From Peromyscus leucopus (taxonomy: Eukaryota; Chordata; Mammalia; Rodentia; Cricetidae), in assembly GCF_004664715.2 (NCBI RefSeq), contig NC_051070.1:44402456-44466455 (forward strand): a stretch of DNA of 64,000 nucleotides, in the 5' to 3' direction. Positions within the stretch are counted from its first letter, which is position 1; each line of letters opens with the position of its first letter. A program made the translations under genes and the position numbers. Shown piece by piece: positions 12,801 to 23,495 of this stretch. Under the pieces are notes generated by a model. The model saw only the letters and a list, made by a program, of their open reading frames with translations, ran no database searches and was not told the origin of the DNA.

Positions 12801-13532
12801 AAACAATGCAATTCTAAAGTTCTGGTAAGCCTATTGTGGTTCCCTCTTTAAGAAATCCTGCTAGACACTGAAACTAATACAACAAACTGAGTCCAGTAAC
12901 TGGGAATTGTGAAGTACAGGAACCAAGGGAAAGGAAGGGTGCATACAAGCCCTAAGAACTGCATCTGAACCCCAGGTAGCCATCCAGCCAGAAGAAATGA
13001 GGTACCCCCTGGAAGCCTACCAGATAACATGCTTTTCAGTGCACACTGCTTCCCCTTACAACCGAATGGCTGTTGGTTGACACTGTCATTCTAGTAAGGC
13101 AAGGGCAGGCCCAGCAAGCATAACAATATCATTTTACAGACAAGAGATGCTTAGCGAGGAAGAAAGACCACTTTACCCCTAAGGACATTCTGAAAATACC
13201 CCAATAAAAATAATACAATCACTCACAAATGGTCAATAAGTTGATTTCAGAGCAAAATTCATTAAAGCAGAAGATTCCCTGATCTTTATATAGCATACTT
13301 TTCTCTTTCCTTTACATTAAATATTAAAGGGAAAATTTGATCTGTCACATTTTTTCCTCTCTAGAATTTCACCAATTCTATCCTCCATGGCTCTGGCCTA
13401 TTAACACCAGCCAATTCCATAAACTCTTTATTCTTTTTTCAATATTTAATCCATACAAATTTTTACAATGAATAGCTGTCAGTTTTATTTTAAATTGACA
13501 GTTTCTTTTTGTTGTTGCTGTTATTTGTTGTT
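12801..13532. other. Intronic sequence, nothing recognised
   Basis: No repeat, exon or RNA gene recognised. Confidence 0.4.
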
Positions 13533-13668
13533 ATTTGAGACAGGGTCTCTCAACATAGCCTTGGCTGTCCTGGAACTATGTAGTCCAGGTTGACCTTGAA
13601 TTCAGTTATCCACCTGCCTCTGCCTCCCAAGTGCTGGGATTAAGGTCATGCATCACCACATGCAGCTT
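13533..13668 (-). repeat. B1 SINE
   Basis: Reverse B1: 'gagacagggtctctcaacat' through 'cctcccaagtgctgggatta' to the head at about 13668. Confidence 0.85.
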
Positions 13669-13693
13669 GGATAAAATTACTTTTTAACTTTTA

Positions 13694-13699
13694 CTGTGT

Positions 13700-13749
<50 letters not shown>
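13694..13749. repeat. (TG)n microsatellite
   Basis: A run of TG units with a single TATG interruption near the start. Confidence 0.95.
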
Positions 13750-13752
<3 letters not shown>

Positions 13753-13783
13753 AACACAAGTGCTTCCTTAAAATGTTGCTACA

Positions 13784-13901
13784 CAGCACTCATAAGGCAA
13801 AGGCAAGAGGTTCTCTGTGAGTTCAAGGCCACCCTAGTCTACATAGGGGTGTCAAGGGCAGCCAGGACTATATGAAGAGACTGTCTCAAAACGAAATAAA
13901 T
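13784..13901 (+). repeat. 5'-truncated B1 with a perfect 14-bp target duplication
   Basis: B1 3' two-thirds (ttctctgtgagttcaaggcc ... gactgtctcaaaa). AAAATGTTGCTACA occurs at 13770-13783 and again at 13902-13915, giving the insertion borders to the base. Confidence 0.85.
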
Positions 13902-13915
13902 AAAATGTTGCTACA

Positions 13916-14680
13916 ACTGATAATTTTAATTTAACTGTTTGCTAGCCCCTGAAAAAAACTGGATATTCTACCCAGATATTTCAAGATCTTCACCAAGCTC
14001 AAAACTGTTGTATGATATTTCAGGTAATTCTGTGGTAGCCCTTCTCAGACATGCATGCAGTACTAGAGGCCATGGACTCCACTGATGAGCATGCTAACTT
14101 TTAACTCACTTGGCACTCAGTTCTGGGAGCCTTCCTCAGGATGTGATTACAATGTTAAAGTCAACTTGGACTGAGGATACCTTTGTACTTTGGGTCCTGT
14201 GCTAATGAAAACCCATCCTCCTAGACTTTTGTAACAAGTGAGTCTGGGCCAGTCACAGTAGCTTACTTACATTCAGTGCCCAGCTGCCAAAGATCAGACC
14301 AGGCTCAGATAAAGCAAATGCTGCGCCACCGTAACCAAGCTGTTGCCACACCTTACGTTTGCATCTCTGAGTCTCTTCTGCTTTGAGCTGCCCATTCTAT
14401 TAAAGTTAAACTGTTTATTTGAACAGCAACATGGACAAGCTGACTCAGTTCAGGGGTCTCAACAGTGACACTACTGACATTGTGGACTGGGTACTTTCTC
14501 GTTTTGAGATGGCATCCTGTGCCTGTAGACTCAGCAGCATGAGCAGTCTGGAACCACTGATGCCAATAACATCCTCTCCCTTAGTTCATCTCAGGCATTG
14601 CCAAAGTCCCCAGGGTAAGGGGAATCACATCAGGCTAAAAACCAAAGGTTTAGTGACATCATTTTTGTCTTTTGTTGTTT
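13916..14680. other. Intronic sequence, nothing recognised
   Basis: Contains part of an open frame at 14419-14892 that runs on into SINE sequence and has no recognised domain. Confidence 0.4.
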
Positions 14681-14684
14681 CTGT

Positions 14685-14760
14685 ACTAGAGACTGAATCT
14701 AGGGCCTTGCACATGCTAGGCAAGCAATCTATCACTGAGCTATATCCCCAGCCCACAGAA
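14685..14760 (-). repeat. ID-type SINE fragment
   Basis: Reverse ID body: 'agggccttgcacatgctagg', 'tcactgagctatatccccag'. It has tRNA-like boxes, but in SINE context. Confidence 0.65.
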
Positions 14761-14825
14761 TTTTTAAAGAAGTATACAAAACTTAGAACAAATTTAAAAA
14801 AACAAAACCAAAAAAACCTAAATGT

Positions 14826-14947
14826 ATCACTGGGCAGTGGTAGCCCCTTTAATATCAGCACTCAGGAGGCAGGGGCAGGAAGATCTCTGTGAGTTCAGGG
14901 CCAACAAGGTGTACAGAGCAAGTCCCAGGACAGTCAAGTCTACTATA

Positions 14948-14983
<36 letters not shown>

Positions 14984-15006
14984 TCTCAAAAAAACAAAAC
15001 AAAAAC
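14826..15006 (+). repeat. B1 SINE with an internal A-run
   Basis: 'ctgggcagtggtagcccctt' to 'cctgtctcaaaa'. A 31-base A-run (14949-14979) interrupts the body just before the terminal CTGTCTC, which is unusual for a B1. Confidence 0.75.
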
Positions 15007-15684
15007 TTGAATGTATCAACAAGGTCCATAAGTCTGTGTGAGTCTGTGTCCCCCCAATATGAATCTTCCTAATAGTTTATACGTTTATAACTGTTCTGGG
15101 TCTTACTGTTAAATTATTTCATTTACAATGGGACCTGAAGATTCTGAGTCAAAAATACTCTGTTAGAGGTCACAGTAGACAATGAATCCCACAGGGTTCA
15201 GTATCTGTTAATACAGAGAGAAGACTAAACCATCATAGCTGTTTTTAGTTAAAAACAGAGCTCTGAATTTTTCCTCCCCAAAGTCACATGACTATTTCTA
15301 TTATGGCCCAAGGACACAATCTTAAAGTCACAAAACATGTATAGTCATGAATAACTTTTTCATTGTTTTTATATAAAAATATTTGAAATAGACACTATAT
15401 GTCCAAGAATGAGAAAATGATAGTGATAAATATCAGAACTTAATGCCTAATGTAAGTGATCATACAGGGCAATATTATGTTAATGTTCTCAATCATAGAT
15501 ACGATAAATTACAAAAAAGATCTAATTTGTACAAATACATATTATTAATGTGAGAGAACTGTTTTACAGAATTTGTATTTTTCAGTTTTCTAAGTGGATA
15601 ATAACTTATGCAGAAACATTTTAGTGTTTTCTATAAGCAGATGTATTTCATAGACATCATAAGGAAAAAGCAGTGAAAGCTGTA
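15007..15684. other. AT-rich intronic sequence, nothing recognised
   Basis: No repeat or exon signal recognised. Confidence 0.4.
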
Positions 15685-16014
15685 TGTGGGAGACCAGCTC
15701 CCACATTTATTTCCCCCAGGGACTCTTGAGGAGTGAGGGATAAGAGACTTAGATAGAAATACAGAGGAGAGAGACAGAAACACAGGATAGCCTCAGGAGG
15801 GCCTGGGCCAAAACCCACCAGCCCCTTCTGTCTCTGCTAATGGGCTTTTAAAGGAATGCCAAGGGGTGGAGCAAAAGACCTCCCCCCAGCACAGCCAAGT
15901 GCAGACCATCCCAAACACCTGGTGACCACACACATAGTCCAGCCATCCCCTAATGCAGCCCTGCTGTGTAAAACAAGCTCAGATCTCACTAGGAAACCTC
16001 TGTGGACCCCAACA
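15685..16014. mobile_element. Solo LTR, probably class II ERV (IAP-like)
   Basis: A 330-bp unit begins TGTGGGAGACCAGCTCCC and ends ACCCCAACA. It is flanked by GCTGTA (15679-15684) and GCTATA (16015-16020), a 6-bp duplication with one mismatch. Six base pairs is the usual size for class II ERVs. No internal region or second LTR is present, so it is most likely a recombination product. Orientation is not certain. Confidence 0.65.
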
Positions 16015-16337
16015 GCTATATAATAGTAAATTATGGTAAAGAAAAGCAGGAAATGCTAGGATTTAAAGAGTTGTTTCCAAGCTCCATCACTTTGCAGCAT
16101 CCAATCCTACTAAACCATCTGTGATGGTGTCACATCGATCTGTGTCAACTGCTGGGTGAAGTAACCTCCTTGCTGACTGACAATTTGTCTTTAAAACCAA
16201 GAGATACTACTACCAGTAATTAAAGCATAAAGCGACAAAGAATTTACAAGTTATACATTCCACACCATAGGACAGAAAAGGATAAAAAGCAGTAGGCTTG
16301 AGAGCTTATGGGTTTGTTTGGTGTGTTCTTGGTTTGG

Positions 16338-16482
16338 GGCTTTTTTGAGACATCTCTCTGTATAGGGCTGGCTGTGCAGGAACTGTTAGTGGACCATGCT
16401 GTCCTTGAACTCACTGAGCTCCTCCTGCCTCTCTGCCTCAGGAATGATGGGAGTAAAGGTGCGGGCCACCTTGTCCAGCATC
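16338..16482 (-). repeat. B1 SINE, diverged
   Basis: Reverse B1: 'ttttttgagacatctctctg', 'tgtccttgaactcactgagc', 'gggagtaaaggtgcgggcca'. Confidence 0.7.
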
Positions 16483-18379
16483 GTTTTACTTTTTAACATA
16501 AATGGTCTTTTTCTTTTCCTTCTTATCAGACTTAGTTGAGGTGCTATTTTGAAAGCCAGCAAAGCAATTGCAACCTCTTACAAAAACACCCTCCATGAAC
16601 TTTAACCTAGAAAGCCGCTGAATGCTTGTTAGGTACAAAGTGCTGACAAGCACCAAGGGAACACACAGACCAGACAAACGGGCATACAGTGCAGGAGAAG
16701 ATAAGTATATGACTTGAATCTGTTCTTCAAGTACTTTGTGGTTCTTTTTTCACACTGCTAGGAAGCAATGGCAACTGACAAGCAGAGGACACAGTGAGTC
16801 AGGTCACATGTTGGAGTCCAGCTGAGAATCTTCCCAGCATCAACACTAATCCATCACAGCCTGCTGCTTTCCGTGTTAGTACATTTGTCTGTGTGTGACC
16901 TCTGGTTCCAAATGTGCCACTCTAACCTTGAAAGCCCTAACCTTAGGCATCTGGATAGTCAAGCGTTTGCCTTTTATTTTGTCCTAAGGGCTCTTACTTG
17001 TAACCAGATCTCTGGTGAACTCACAACTTTGTTTACCCACAGTTCTCATAGCTTCAGTGTTAGAATCTTTTGCTAGAGCAAGGCAAGCCAGGTTAGCACA
17101 ATGCACTTCTTACAGCCTGGCCTGCCAGAGTCAACCATTCAGTCTAAGACGATGGAATCCTATCCACAACATGTCCAAGCCTCACATGTGAAACCAAACC
17201 TGCATTTCATCCGATATAACACAAAACTGAAGACATTTACAACTACTCTCTACTACCTATTATAACAGAATTTTCAAGTCCATACCCATATGTGTTTATA
17301 ATGTTTTACAACCAACATGAAGTATAGAATTCAGTATAGAGAACAATTTTCATTTTTTTTAAAAAAACTTCTTTTCAATGAAATGTTTTATCTGCTTACT
17401 CATGGCTCTGATAGCTGGAGAGCCAAAAAAATGGATTCCACTCCAAACTGCTCAATTCCAAAACCCAGCAGATTATGTCACACTTCCACCCTTGATCTCT
17501 GCTTTTAGGACAGAAGTGAGTGAATTATCATTTGGACATATAGTATAACTCTGAAACCTCATGGATCTACAAACTGGTGGATCCGATGCCTGGGAGATTG
17601 GGGCTCTGATCAATCCATTGATGGATTCAAACTTGATGAGATGACATTATTTGGAGATGATACAAACGAGGAGTTAGGACCTAGTTAGACAAACCTGTCT
17701 TTGAAAAATAGGTCTTATTGCTGATGCCTCTCTGCCTGAGAGAAACTTCTCTCCACTAAGCACACTTGCCACCATGATTTTCTGCCTCAACACAGGCCAC
17801 AGCAACGAACGCAGCAAGCATACACCGAAACATCTGAAACTGTGAGCCAAAAGAAATGTTTTAAGTTTCTGGACTTCTTTTCTGGACTTTGTCAGACGGA
17901 GAAAAAGTAACAGAATGGAAAACAAATAAATGCTTTAAAAATTATAATTGAGGAAAGGCAATTTTTGAACTGCAATTTCACTGCGTAATCGTTAGTAAGG
18001 CACTTTTTCTCTCTGGGACTCATTCTCTCCACCTGTAATCAAGGGTTTTAACTAAACCAATGACTTTCAGTTCTAAGGACGCTTGGAACCGAGAGTCTCC
18101 TGTTAAACTCGGCAAAGTCCACCGACACAGGGTCTCCAGCAAGTATGTACACGTGTCTATGCCATCACAAGCCCTGCTTGGCTCATGACACAAAACCGGC
18201 TACCAAGCCCTTGGGAGTCAAAGATCAAGGTCAAGTGCGGCTTTAACAGCCCCCAAAGGCTGATGCATAAACCTCTGAGGGTCCTCCAGGCTAAGTTAGG
18301 ATTCTTGTAGCAAAACCCCTAGTGGGAGAAGAAGAAAGCAGTGTGCCTAGACATCAGAGACTTTAGTCCAGACCCCTCA
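16483..18379. other. Presumed Vwa8 intron sequence near the promoter, no repeats recognised
   Basis: About 1.9 kb with no SINE or LTR that I can recognise and no exon-like signal. CpG content rises only towards 18.38 kb. Confidence 0.4.
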
Positions 18380-18935
18380 GGTTTCTGAGAGGAGCCCAGG
18401 GGGCGCCCGCGCTTTGCCCCCACATCACGCTGCAGCAGCGAGGGGAGGCAGCAGCGGCAGCGAAGGCGGCGGGCCCGGTTGGTTACCTGAGTCGGTCGCC
18501 CCGGTGTGCATCAGTCTGACCTCCAGCCGCTGCCGGTCCCCTCCTGGCCTGCCCCGCACCACCTGCCGCAGCAGCAGCCGCACGCGCCGCGAGGCCACGT
18601 CGCCCAGGCCGCCCGGGACCCCGAGGAGGAGGAGGCGGGACTGCATGGTGCAGGTGGCACAGCGCGGGACCTCCGGGGGCAGCGGGACCCAGCGCCGTCC
18701 CGGGACACTGCAGGAGGCGGTGCGGCGAGCGGGACAGGAAGCGGCTGGGAGGCGGGTCCGCCGGAAACTCCTTCCCCCCCGGCGCGCCGGGCTCCGCGGT
18801 GTGGGCCCGGCCTGGAGCGGAGGGCAGGAGGAGCTCCGCCTGGAGGATCGACCGCCGCCGGGGCCCAGCGCCCCGCCCCACGCGTGGTCACCCCACGGAC
18901 GGCCCCGAGCTGGGGAGATGCCAAAGGCCTTTAGC
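18380..18935 (-). promoter_or_regulatory. Vwa8: CpG-island promoter and 5' UTR region of Vwa8
   Basis: CpG dinucleotides are dense from about 18.38 to 18.93 kb, whereas both flanks are AT-rich and CpG-poor. The first coding exon lies inside. Upstream of the ATG (higher coordinates on the plus strand) are GGCGGG/GCGGG boxes near 18750 and two ETS-like cores, GGAAGCGG at about 18736 and CCGGAAAC near 18761. No TATA box is obvious, which fits a housekeeping CpG promoter. The transcription start cannot be placed by eye; I expect it at about 18650-18780. Such islands often initiate in both directions, but I see no supported plus-strand transcript. Confidence 0.75.
18487..18646 (-). CDS. Vwa8: Vwa8 exon 1 coding part (mitochondrial AAA+ ATPase with a C-terminal VWA domain), 5' partial gene
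   Basis: Read on the minus strand, the ATG at 18646 opens a frame of 53 codons plus one base that ends at a consensus donor (exon ...CTCAG, intron GTAACC at 18486-18481), so the splice phase is 1. The peptide begins MQSRLLLLGVPGGLGD and continues with Arg/Leu-rich segments (RRVRLLLRQVVRGR) and no acidic cluster, which looks like a mitochondrial presequence. I recognise it from memory as the VWA8 N-terminus. The family protein is about 1,900 residues, with several AAA+ ATPase modules and a C-terminal VWA domain, and acts at the mitochondrial matrix/inner membrane; only the N-terminal ~53 residues are here. The start context is CACC-ATG-C (A at -3). The frame stays open upstream of this Met, but the recognised homology starts here and the upstream stretch is CpG-island sequence, so I chose this start. 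Exon 2 was not found in the window. Confidence 0.88.
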
Positions 18936-19629
18936 ACCCAGCGCTCAGCGCTTGCCCTGTTCCTTTCTTGGCCTCTACCCCAGTGTGCTATGATGCACTG
19001 TGGGCCTTCCCGCAATGCTGCTTCCAATCTTTTTTCGGAATTGAGAAAATACAATGGCAGATTATGGAACTCCACCTATTTTAATTCGTTTTCATCTTCC
19101 CAGGGTTTCCCTACAACAGGCTTTGAAAGCCTCCACCTGTGCCTTCTTAGCTCTTCCTTTGTTTTATCTTCTAAACTGTAAGTGGAAATTTTACATTATA
19201 ATGGTGCCTGAAAAATGTTTAACTACCAGAAGGATCCAAAGCGACCGCTTTGCAGTCAGGCTACAAAGGCAAGAGTTATATAAATATAATTTACGTCTTT
19301 AGTGGGCAAAAAGTAGGACGCTGGCGAAGGCTGTCTCCCAGGCATCCCAAAAGCAGCAGCAGTCTTCCATAAAGCAAACGAAGCCTAATTTAATTATGCT
19401 ACGTATCCAAAATGTCAGGAGTGAATTAACCAAGGCGAAAAGTTTAAGTGAAGTTCTGCGCAATGGAATCCAGCAACCAGGATGAAGGCCTCACTCTCAG
19501 CAAATAGCCCAGCCAATTCTAGACCTGCTGGTATCTTCCCTCCATACGAACACCTGCTACCCAAGCACATAAACTCGGAATAAATTCTGAGAAGCAACCA
19601 AGGGGACACCGAATGAAAAGGAGAAATAA
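18936..19629. other. Sequence upstream of Vwa8, nothing recognised
   Basis: CpG density falls off after about 18.93 kb. No repeat or exon is recognised up to the LTR pair. Confidence 0.4.
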
Positions 19630-20018
19630 GAAGGAAGGACGTGGCTGCTCCTAGGTATGGTGGAAGAGAAGGATGATTGTCGATAAAGGGGAAAATCAGA
19701 GGCAGAGAGACATCTGGGAGACTCTGGACATGATCCTGAGCCATGTGAGGAAGAGGGGAACCAGCATCCAAGAGGGAAAAGTACAAAAAGGGTGGGTAAC
19801 CAAAATGGCTGGCTTATACAGGGACAAGCCTCTGGGGGAAAGGCAGCTCAACTCTTGGGCTGGAGTTGGGGAGGGAGGTGGTGAGTGGGGGATAAGAGGG
19901 CATACATATCCTGTAACAGGTAGGCACTGAGGGATGCTGGGAGAACATGGTGGCCAGGTCTGATGTGATATGTTCAATAGGCACCTCGGCCATTTGTCTC
20001 TGGGTTTGAGACTTAACA
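19630..20018 (-). mobile_element. LTR, left member of a head-to-head pair
   Basis: Read on the minus strand it begins TGTTAAGTCTCAAACCC at 20018. It has a TATA-like 'ccctgtataagccagc' (about 19812-19827), shares 'cagccattttgg' and 'ccaccatacctaggagc' with its partner at 20213-20640, and ends near 19630. It points the same way as Vwa8. The 3' border is approximate. Confidence 0.6.
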
Positions 20019-20212
20019 GGCTGTGAAAAAGAAGTTGGGCTGAGTAAGGAACGCTTTGTACATCTTGCTGAGGAACTTGAACTTCAGAAGTAAAGGTGGA
20101 AAACAGGCTTCTAACCTAGTTGGGAGAAAATAAGAATAAAGGTAGTGAATATTTAAGTTGTCAAAAACATTATTCCATGAATACATTCTCAATTACTATT
20201 CACAGCCACCCC
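20019..20212. other. 194-bp spacer between the divergent LTRs
   Basis: AT-rich sequence between the two TGT starts. It shows no similarity to either LTR that I can see. Confidence 0.4.
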
Positions 20213-20640
20213 TGTCAGGTCTCAAACCCAGGACAAACTGTTAAAGGACGTGCTTATTCTCTTATCAAAGCTGACGATGCCAACAGGTTCTCCCAGCATC
20301 CCTCAGTCCCCACCTATTACAGGATCCTCATGGCTGACATACCCAGCCACCTACCCTGAACTCTCCAGCCTAGGGGCTGGACCACCTTTTGCCTAGTTGC
20401 TCTTCTCTATATAAGCCAGCCATTTTGGCTACTCCAGCCCTCTTTTGGTCTTCCAGTCTCCTGGCCTCTTAGCTCCTGGCTCTTCTCTCTCTCCTTCCCT
20501 CTCTTCACATGGCCTGGCTCAGTCAGCCAGTCATGTCCACTCTAGACTCTTCCAGATGCCTCTGCCTCTGACTGTTTTCTCCTTCATACCCACAATAAAC
20601 CTTCTCCTCCACCATACCTAGGAGCCGCCATGTCCTATTC
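20213..20640 (+). mobile_element. LTR, right member of a head-to-head pair
   Basis: It begins TGTCAGGTCTCAAACCC. It carries a TATA box in 'ctctatataagccagccat' at about 20405-20423, an AATAAA at about 20594 and 'ccaccatacctaggagccgc' near the end. The motif 'ctcttccagatgcctctg' also occurs at about 47228 in the ERV remnant downstream, so the two are related. The 3' border is approximate. Confidence 0.6.
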
Positions 20641-21309
20641 TTTTCATTTTTCTTTTTTTTTTTCTTTCAACTCCTACATGGTTGAGGAAATGACACCTAT
20701 GTAAGCAGCACACAGACTTACAAAATGCTTCTCCCACTTTGTGAGCACCAGGCAGTTGACCTTTACTATAGTCAACTTGATTGGATCTGGAACTCTGTGC
20801 TGCCTGTGAGGGCATTTCAAGAAAGCATTAACTGAAACGAGAAGGCCCTCCCACCCAGAGTGCCCAGTCCCTTCCCAAAGACACTTAGACATAAAGAGTT
20901 CGAAGGAAAAGGCAGTGATCTTGCCTGCCTCCACCTCTTGCTGAGGAGTGTCATACTTCACTGCTATCAGAATCCAGCTTCTTTTGAAGATCAAGTGACT
21001 TGACAGAAATCCTCCAGGCGTCCACCACCAGAATGGAAATGCTGAAGCATCCAACTTTGTGGACTGTGCAGCACAAGATTCTCAACCTCTCCTCATGCAA
21101 ACAGTCACTGCTGGACTTCCCAGCTCCTCCTGTATAAGCTAGTCTACTCTCCTTTGTTAAATGTATATTTGTTCAATTCCTTCTGGCCTTCTAGAGAACC
21201 TTGACCAATACAGAGCACAGACTCTATGTTATGAATTATGCTAAACATTTTAATTAACAATCTTATTTCACAGTTTCACAAATATGAGGTTATTTGTGAA
21301 ATATTACCT
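20641..21309. other. Intergenic; probable decayed ancient repeat
   Basis: About 20755-21215 runs from 'agtcaacttgattggatctg' to 'tctagagaaccttgaccaat'. These end blocks resemble an old dispersed repeat also seen at 31.8-32.2 and 62.8-63.3 kb. Low certainty. Confidence 0.35.
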
Positions 21310-21735
21310 ACTGTTTTAGTTAGGGTTACTATTGCTGTGATGAAATACCAGACCAAAAGCAACCTGTGGAAAGGATTTATGTCAGGTTACAGTTCCAGGT
21401 AACAGTCCATCACTGAGGGAAGTCAGAACAGGAACTCAAACAGAGCAGGAACCTTAAGGCAAGAGCTGATGCAGAGGCCATGGGGGAGTGTTGCATACTT
21501 TTACTTGTTTATTTCCCTGGCTTGCTCAGTCTGCTTTCTTATAGAACCCAAGACCACCAGCCCAGGGGTGGCCTCACCCACAGGAGATGGGCCCTCCCAC
21601 ATCAATCACTCATTAGGAAAATGCCCCCACAGGCTCGCCTACAACATGATATTATGGAAGCATTTTCTCAATGGAGGTTCCCTCCTCTCAGATGACTATA
21701 GTTTGTGTCAAATTGACATGAAAATATCCGGCACA
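21310..21735 (+). repeat. Dispersed LTR-like repeat (family D)
   Basis: It starts 'ttagttagggttactattgc' and ends 'tttgtgtcaaattgacatga', the best preserved of the three copies (others at 5821 and 10106). Confidence 0.65.
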
Positions 21736-22284
21736 CCTGTATTTTAGAGAAGAGGAACTGAGGATCTGTTAAATACCACAGTCAAGGCATCATGATTTAA
21801 TCTCAGTAGATCTCAGTACACACCTGAAAGGATGGAAAAACAGTCCAAGGCAGTTTAACAAAATGCGTGGTCTAAGACTTAGGCTCTAAGTGCTCTTAGA
21901 ATAAGATGGTGGAGACATTGAGACAGTCTAGCACATTCAGCCATTTAACATTATTAAGCAACTGTTCTATAAATGGTAGCATGCTTGGTACTGTGAAATG
22001 ATGGGTTCACATCAAGTATGAAAAGCAAACATACCGACCGAGTTACACAAAATGTCTGTGCAGGATTTAGACTCAAGGCAGTCAAACAATGCTACAGCTA
22101 GGAAAGGCCAGTGAGGTCTCACAAAGAATGTAATAGTTAAAATCATTCTTCAGGGATATGCATGAGTAGATCAATCGAACAATCTGCCTTTCCAGCATAT
22201 TCAGCTAGAGAATTTGCCTGGTTATTTATGTAAAAACACAAAGACATACTACATAATAACACTGGATTTTAAAGTCATACTGAG
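21736..22284. other. Intergenic, nothing recognised
   Basis: No repeat, exon or RNA gene recognised. Confidence 0.4.
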
Positions 22285-22490
22285 GGCCTATTAAATGGCT
22301 CACCAGGTAAACATACATGCTACCCATCATGATGACCTACATTCAATCCCCAGAGACCACACAGTGGAAGAAAAGAACAGGTTCCTACAGTTGTCCTTTG
22401 ACCTTGATACATAAATGATAACACATGCACACGTGGTGTGTGCACAAACACACACACACATACAAATAAATAAATGTAATTTTAACAAAC
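22285..22490 (+). repeat. B3/B2-like SINE
   Basis: A degenerate SINE head (ttaaatggctcaccaggtaa), a 'cattcaatccccagagacca' box, a CA-rich 3' part and an AAATAAATAAATG tail. Confidence 0.55.
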
Positions 22491-22772
22491 ACTGAACCAA
22501 GACATGCCAGTTAACAGGAAGTTGTGATAGATGCAGAAAAAGGAAATGGTATATGAGTTAAGAAAAAATTGTTCTGATAGATACAGAAAATGAATTGAAA
22601 AGCAGCATTATTTCCACATCAATGGGACCACACAGATTCAGCCAGATATCAGCCAACATACTGCTAAAAACTATTTCTATTGTCTTTGGAATAGGAAAAC
22701 TTTGTAAATGGGAAAAACTAGGATTGTGGGAAATAAATAATTTACATATATACCCACTATCAAAATGTTGGC

Positions 22773-22939
22773 AGCCTCCAGTGGTTAAGAGTACTGGCTG
22801 CTCTTCCAGAGGATCGGGGTTCAATCCCTAGCACCCACATGGCAGCTCACAACTGTCTGTCGCTTCAGGTCCAGGGGATCCAGATCTGACACCCTCACAC
22901 AGACACCACTGCACATAAAGTAAAAATAAATCGTTTTAA
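22773..22939 (+). repeat. 5'-truncated B2 with an 11-bp target duplication
   Basis: 'cagtggttaagagtactggc' to an AAATAAATCG tail. AAAATGTTGGC flanks it at 22762-22772 and 22940-22950. Confidence 0.85.
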
Positions 22940-22950
22940 AAAATGTTGGC

Positions 22951-23310
22951 CGACCTCAACTTTTATAAAAAAGAGAGTTTAAATCTGAGAGCCATGCAGA
23001 GGAATAATTATCAATGGTTGATAGTAAGTGAAAAATGAAGAGAAAAAAAAGAATTCAAAAATACTTCAGAAAACAGTTTTGAAGAAGAGGAATGTCACTT
23101 TGAGAAAAGTTGATTTGCAAACAAAACATCTTAAGTTGAATATGGGAATAGTAAGAGAAGGAAGATAACTCGGGGTGGTCAGTTTCTAACTAGTGCCTTA
23201 CTTTCCTCATCGAGAAAATGGTCCTTAAAAACTCCTGAGTCAGATTTGGTGAGCATGGCAATGCCAAGTCAGCTGTCTAAAGCCATCATTATCTACTTCA
23301 AGGTCTTTTT
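22951..23310. other. Intergenic, nothing recognised
   Basis: AT-rich sequence, then a short (CATT)n tract at about 23315-23343. Confidence 0.4.
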
Positions 23311-23343
23311 TTATTTCATTCATTCATTCATTCACTCATTCAT

Positions 23344-23495
23344 TTTGGTTTTTTGAGACAGGGTTTCTTTGTGTAACAGCCCTAGCTGTCCTGGAACTTG
23401 CTTTGTAGACCAGGCTGGCCTTGAACTCACAGAGATTCACCTGCTTCTGCCTCCCAAGTGCTGGGATTAAAGGCGTGTACAACCACCACCCAGCT
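23344..23495 (-). repeat. B1 SINE, near full length
   Basis: Reverse B1 with 'ttttgagacagggtttcttt', 'aggctggccttgaactcaca' and 'gctgggattaaaggcgtgta'. Confidence 0.9.

Larger units (their letters stand above)
1..18486 (-). other. Vwa8: Presumed Vwa8 intron 1 (5' part), extending beyond the window
   Basis: The donor GTAACC at 18486-18481 starts this intron on the minus strand. I looked on the minus strand for the next conserved VWA8 exon and saw no matching open segment flanked by AG/GT, so the intron probably spans this whole interval. This is inference: a short exon without a long open frame could be missed by eye. The interval holds only repeats and unrecognised AT-rich sequence. Confidence 0.6.

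Noticed and set aside
14685..14760. Possible tRNA gene from tRNA-like A and B boxes
   Set aside because: This is an ID-type SINE fragment; the same reasoning applies to the ID/B4 and B2 units elsewhere. No intact cloverleaf in a non-SINE context was seen.
18414..19181. Long open frames on both strands of the CpG island (255 codons plus, 216 codons minus)
   Set aside because: GC-rich DNA rarely contains stops. Only the 53 codons from the minus-strand ATG at 18646 to the splice donor match a known protein; the rest has no homology I recognise.
23315..23343. Direct short repeats as a CRISPR-like array
   Set aside because: It is a simple (CATT)n tract in a mammalian genome with no spacers; the same holds for all microsatellites here.
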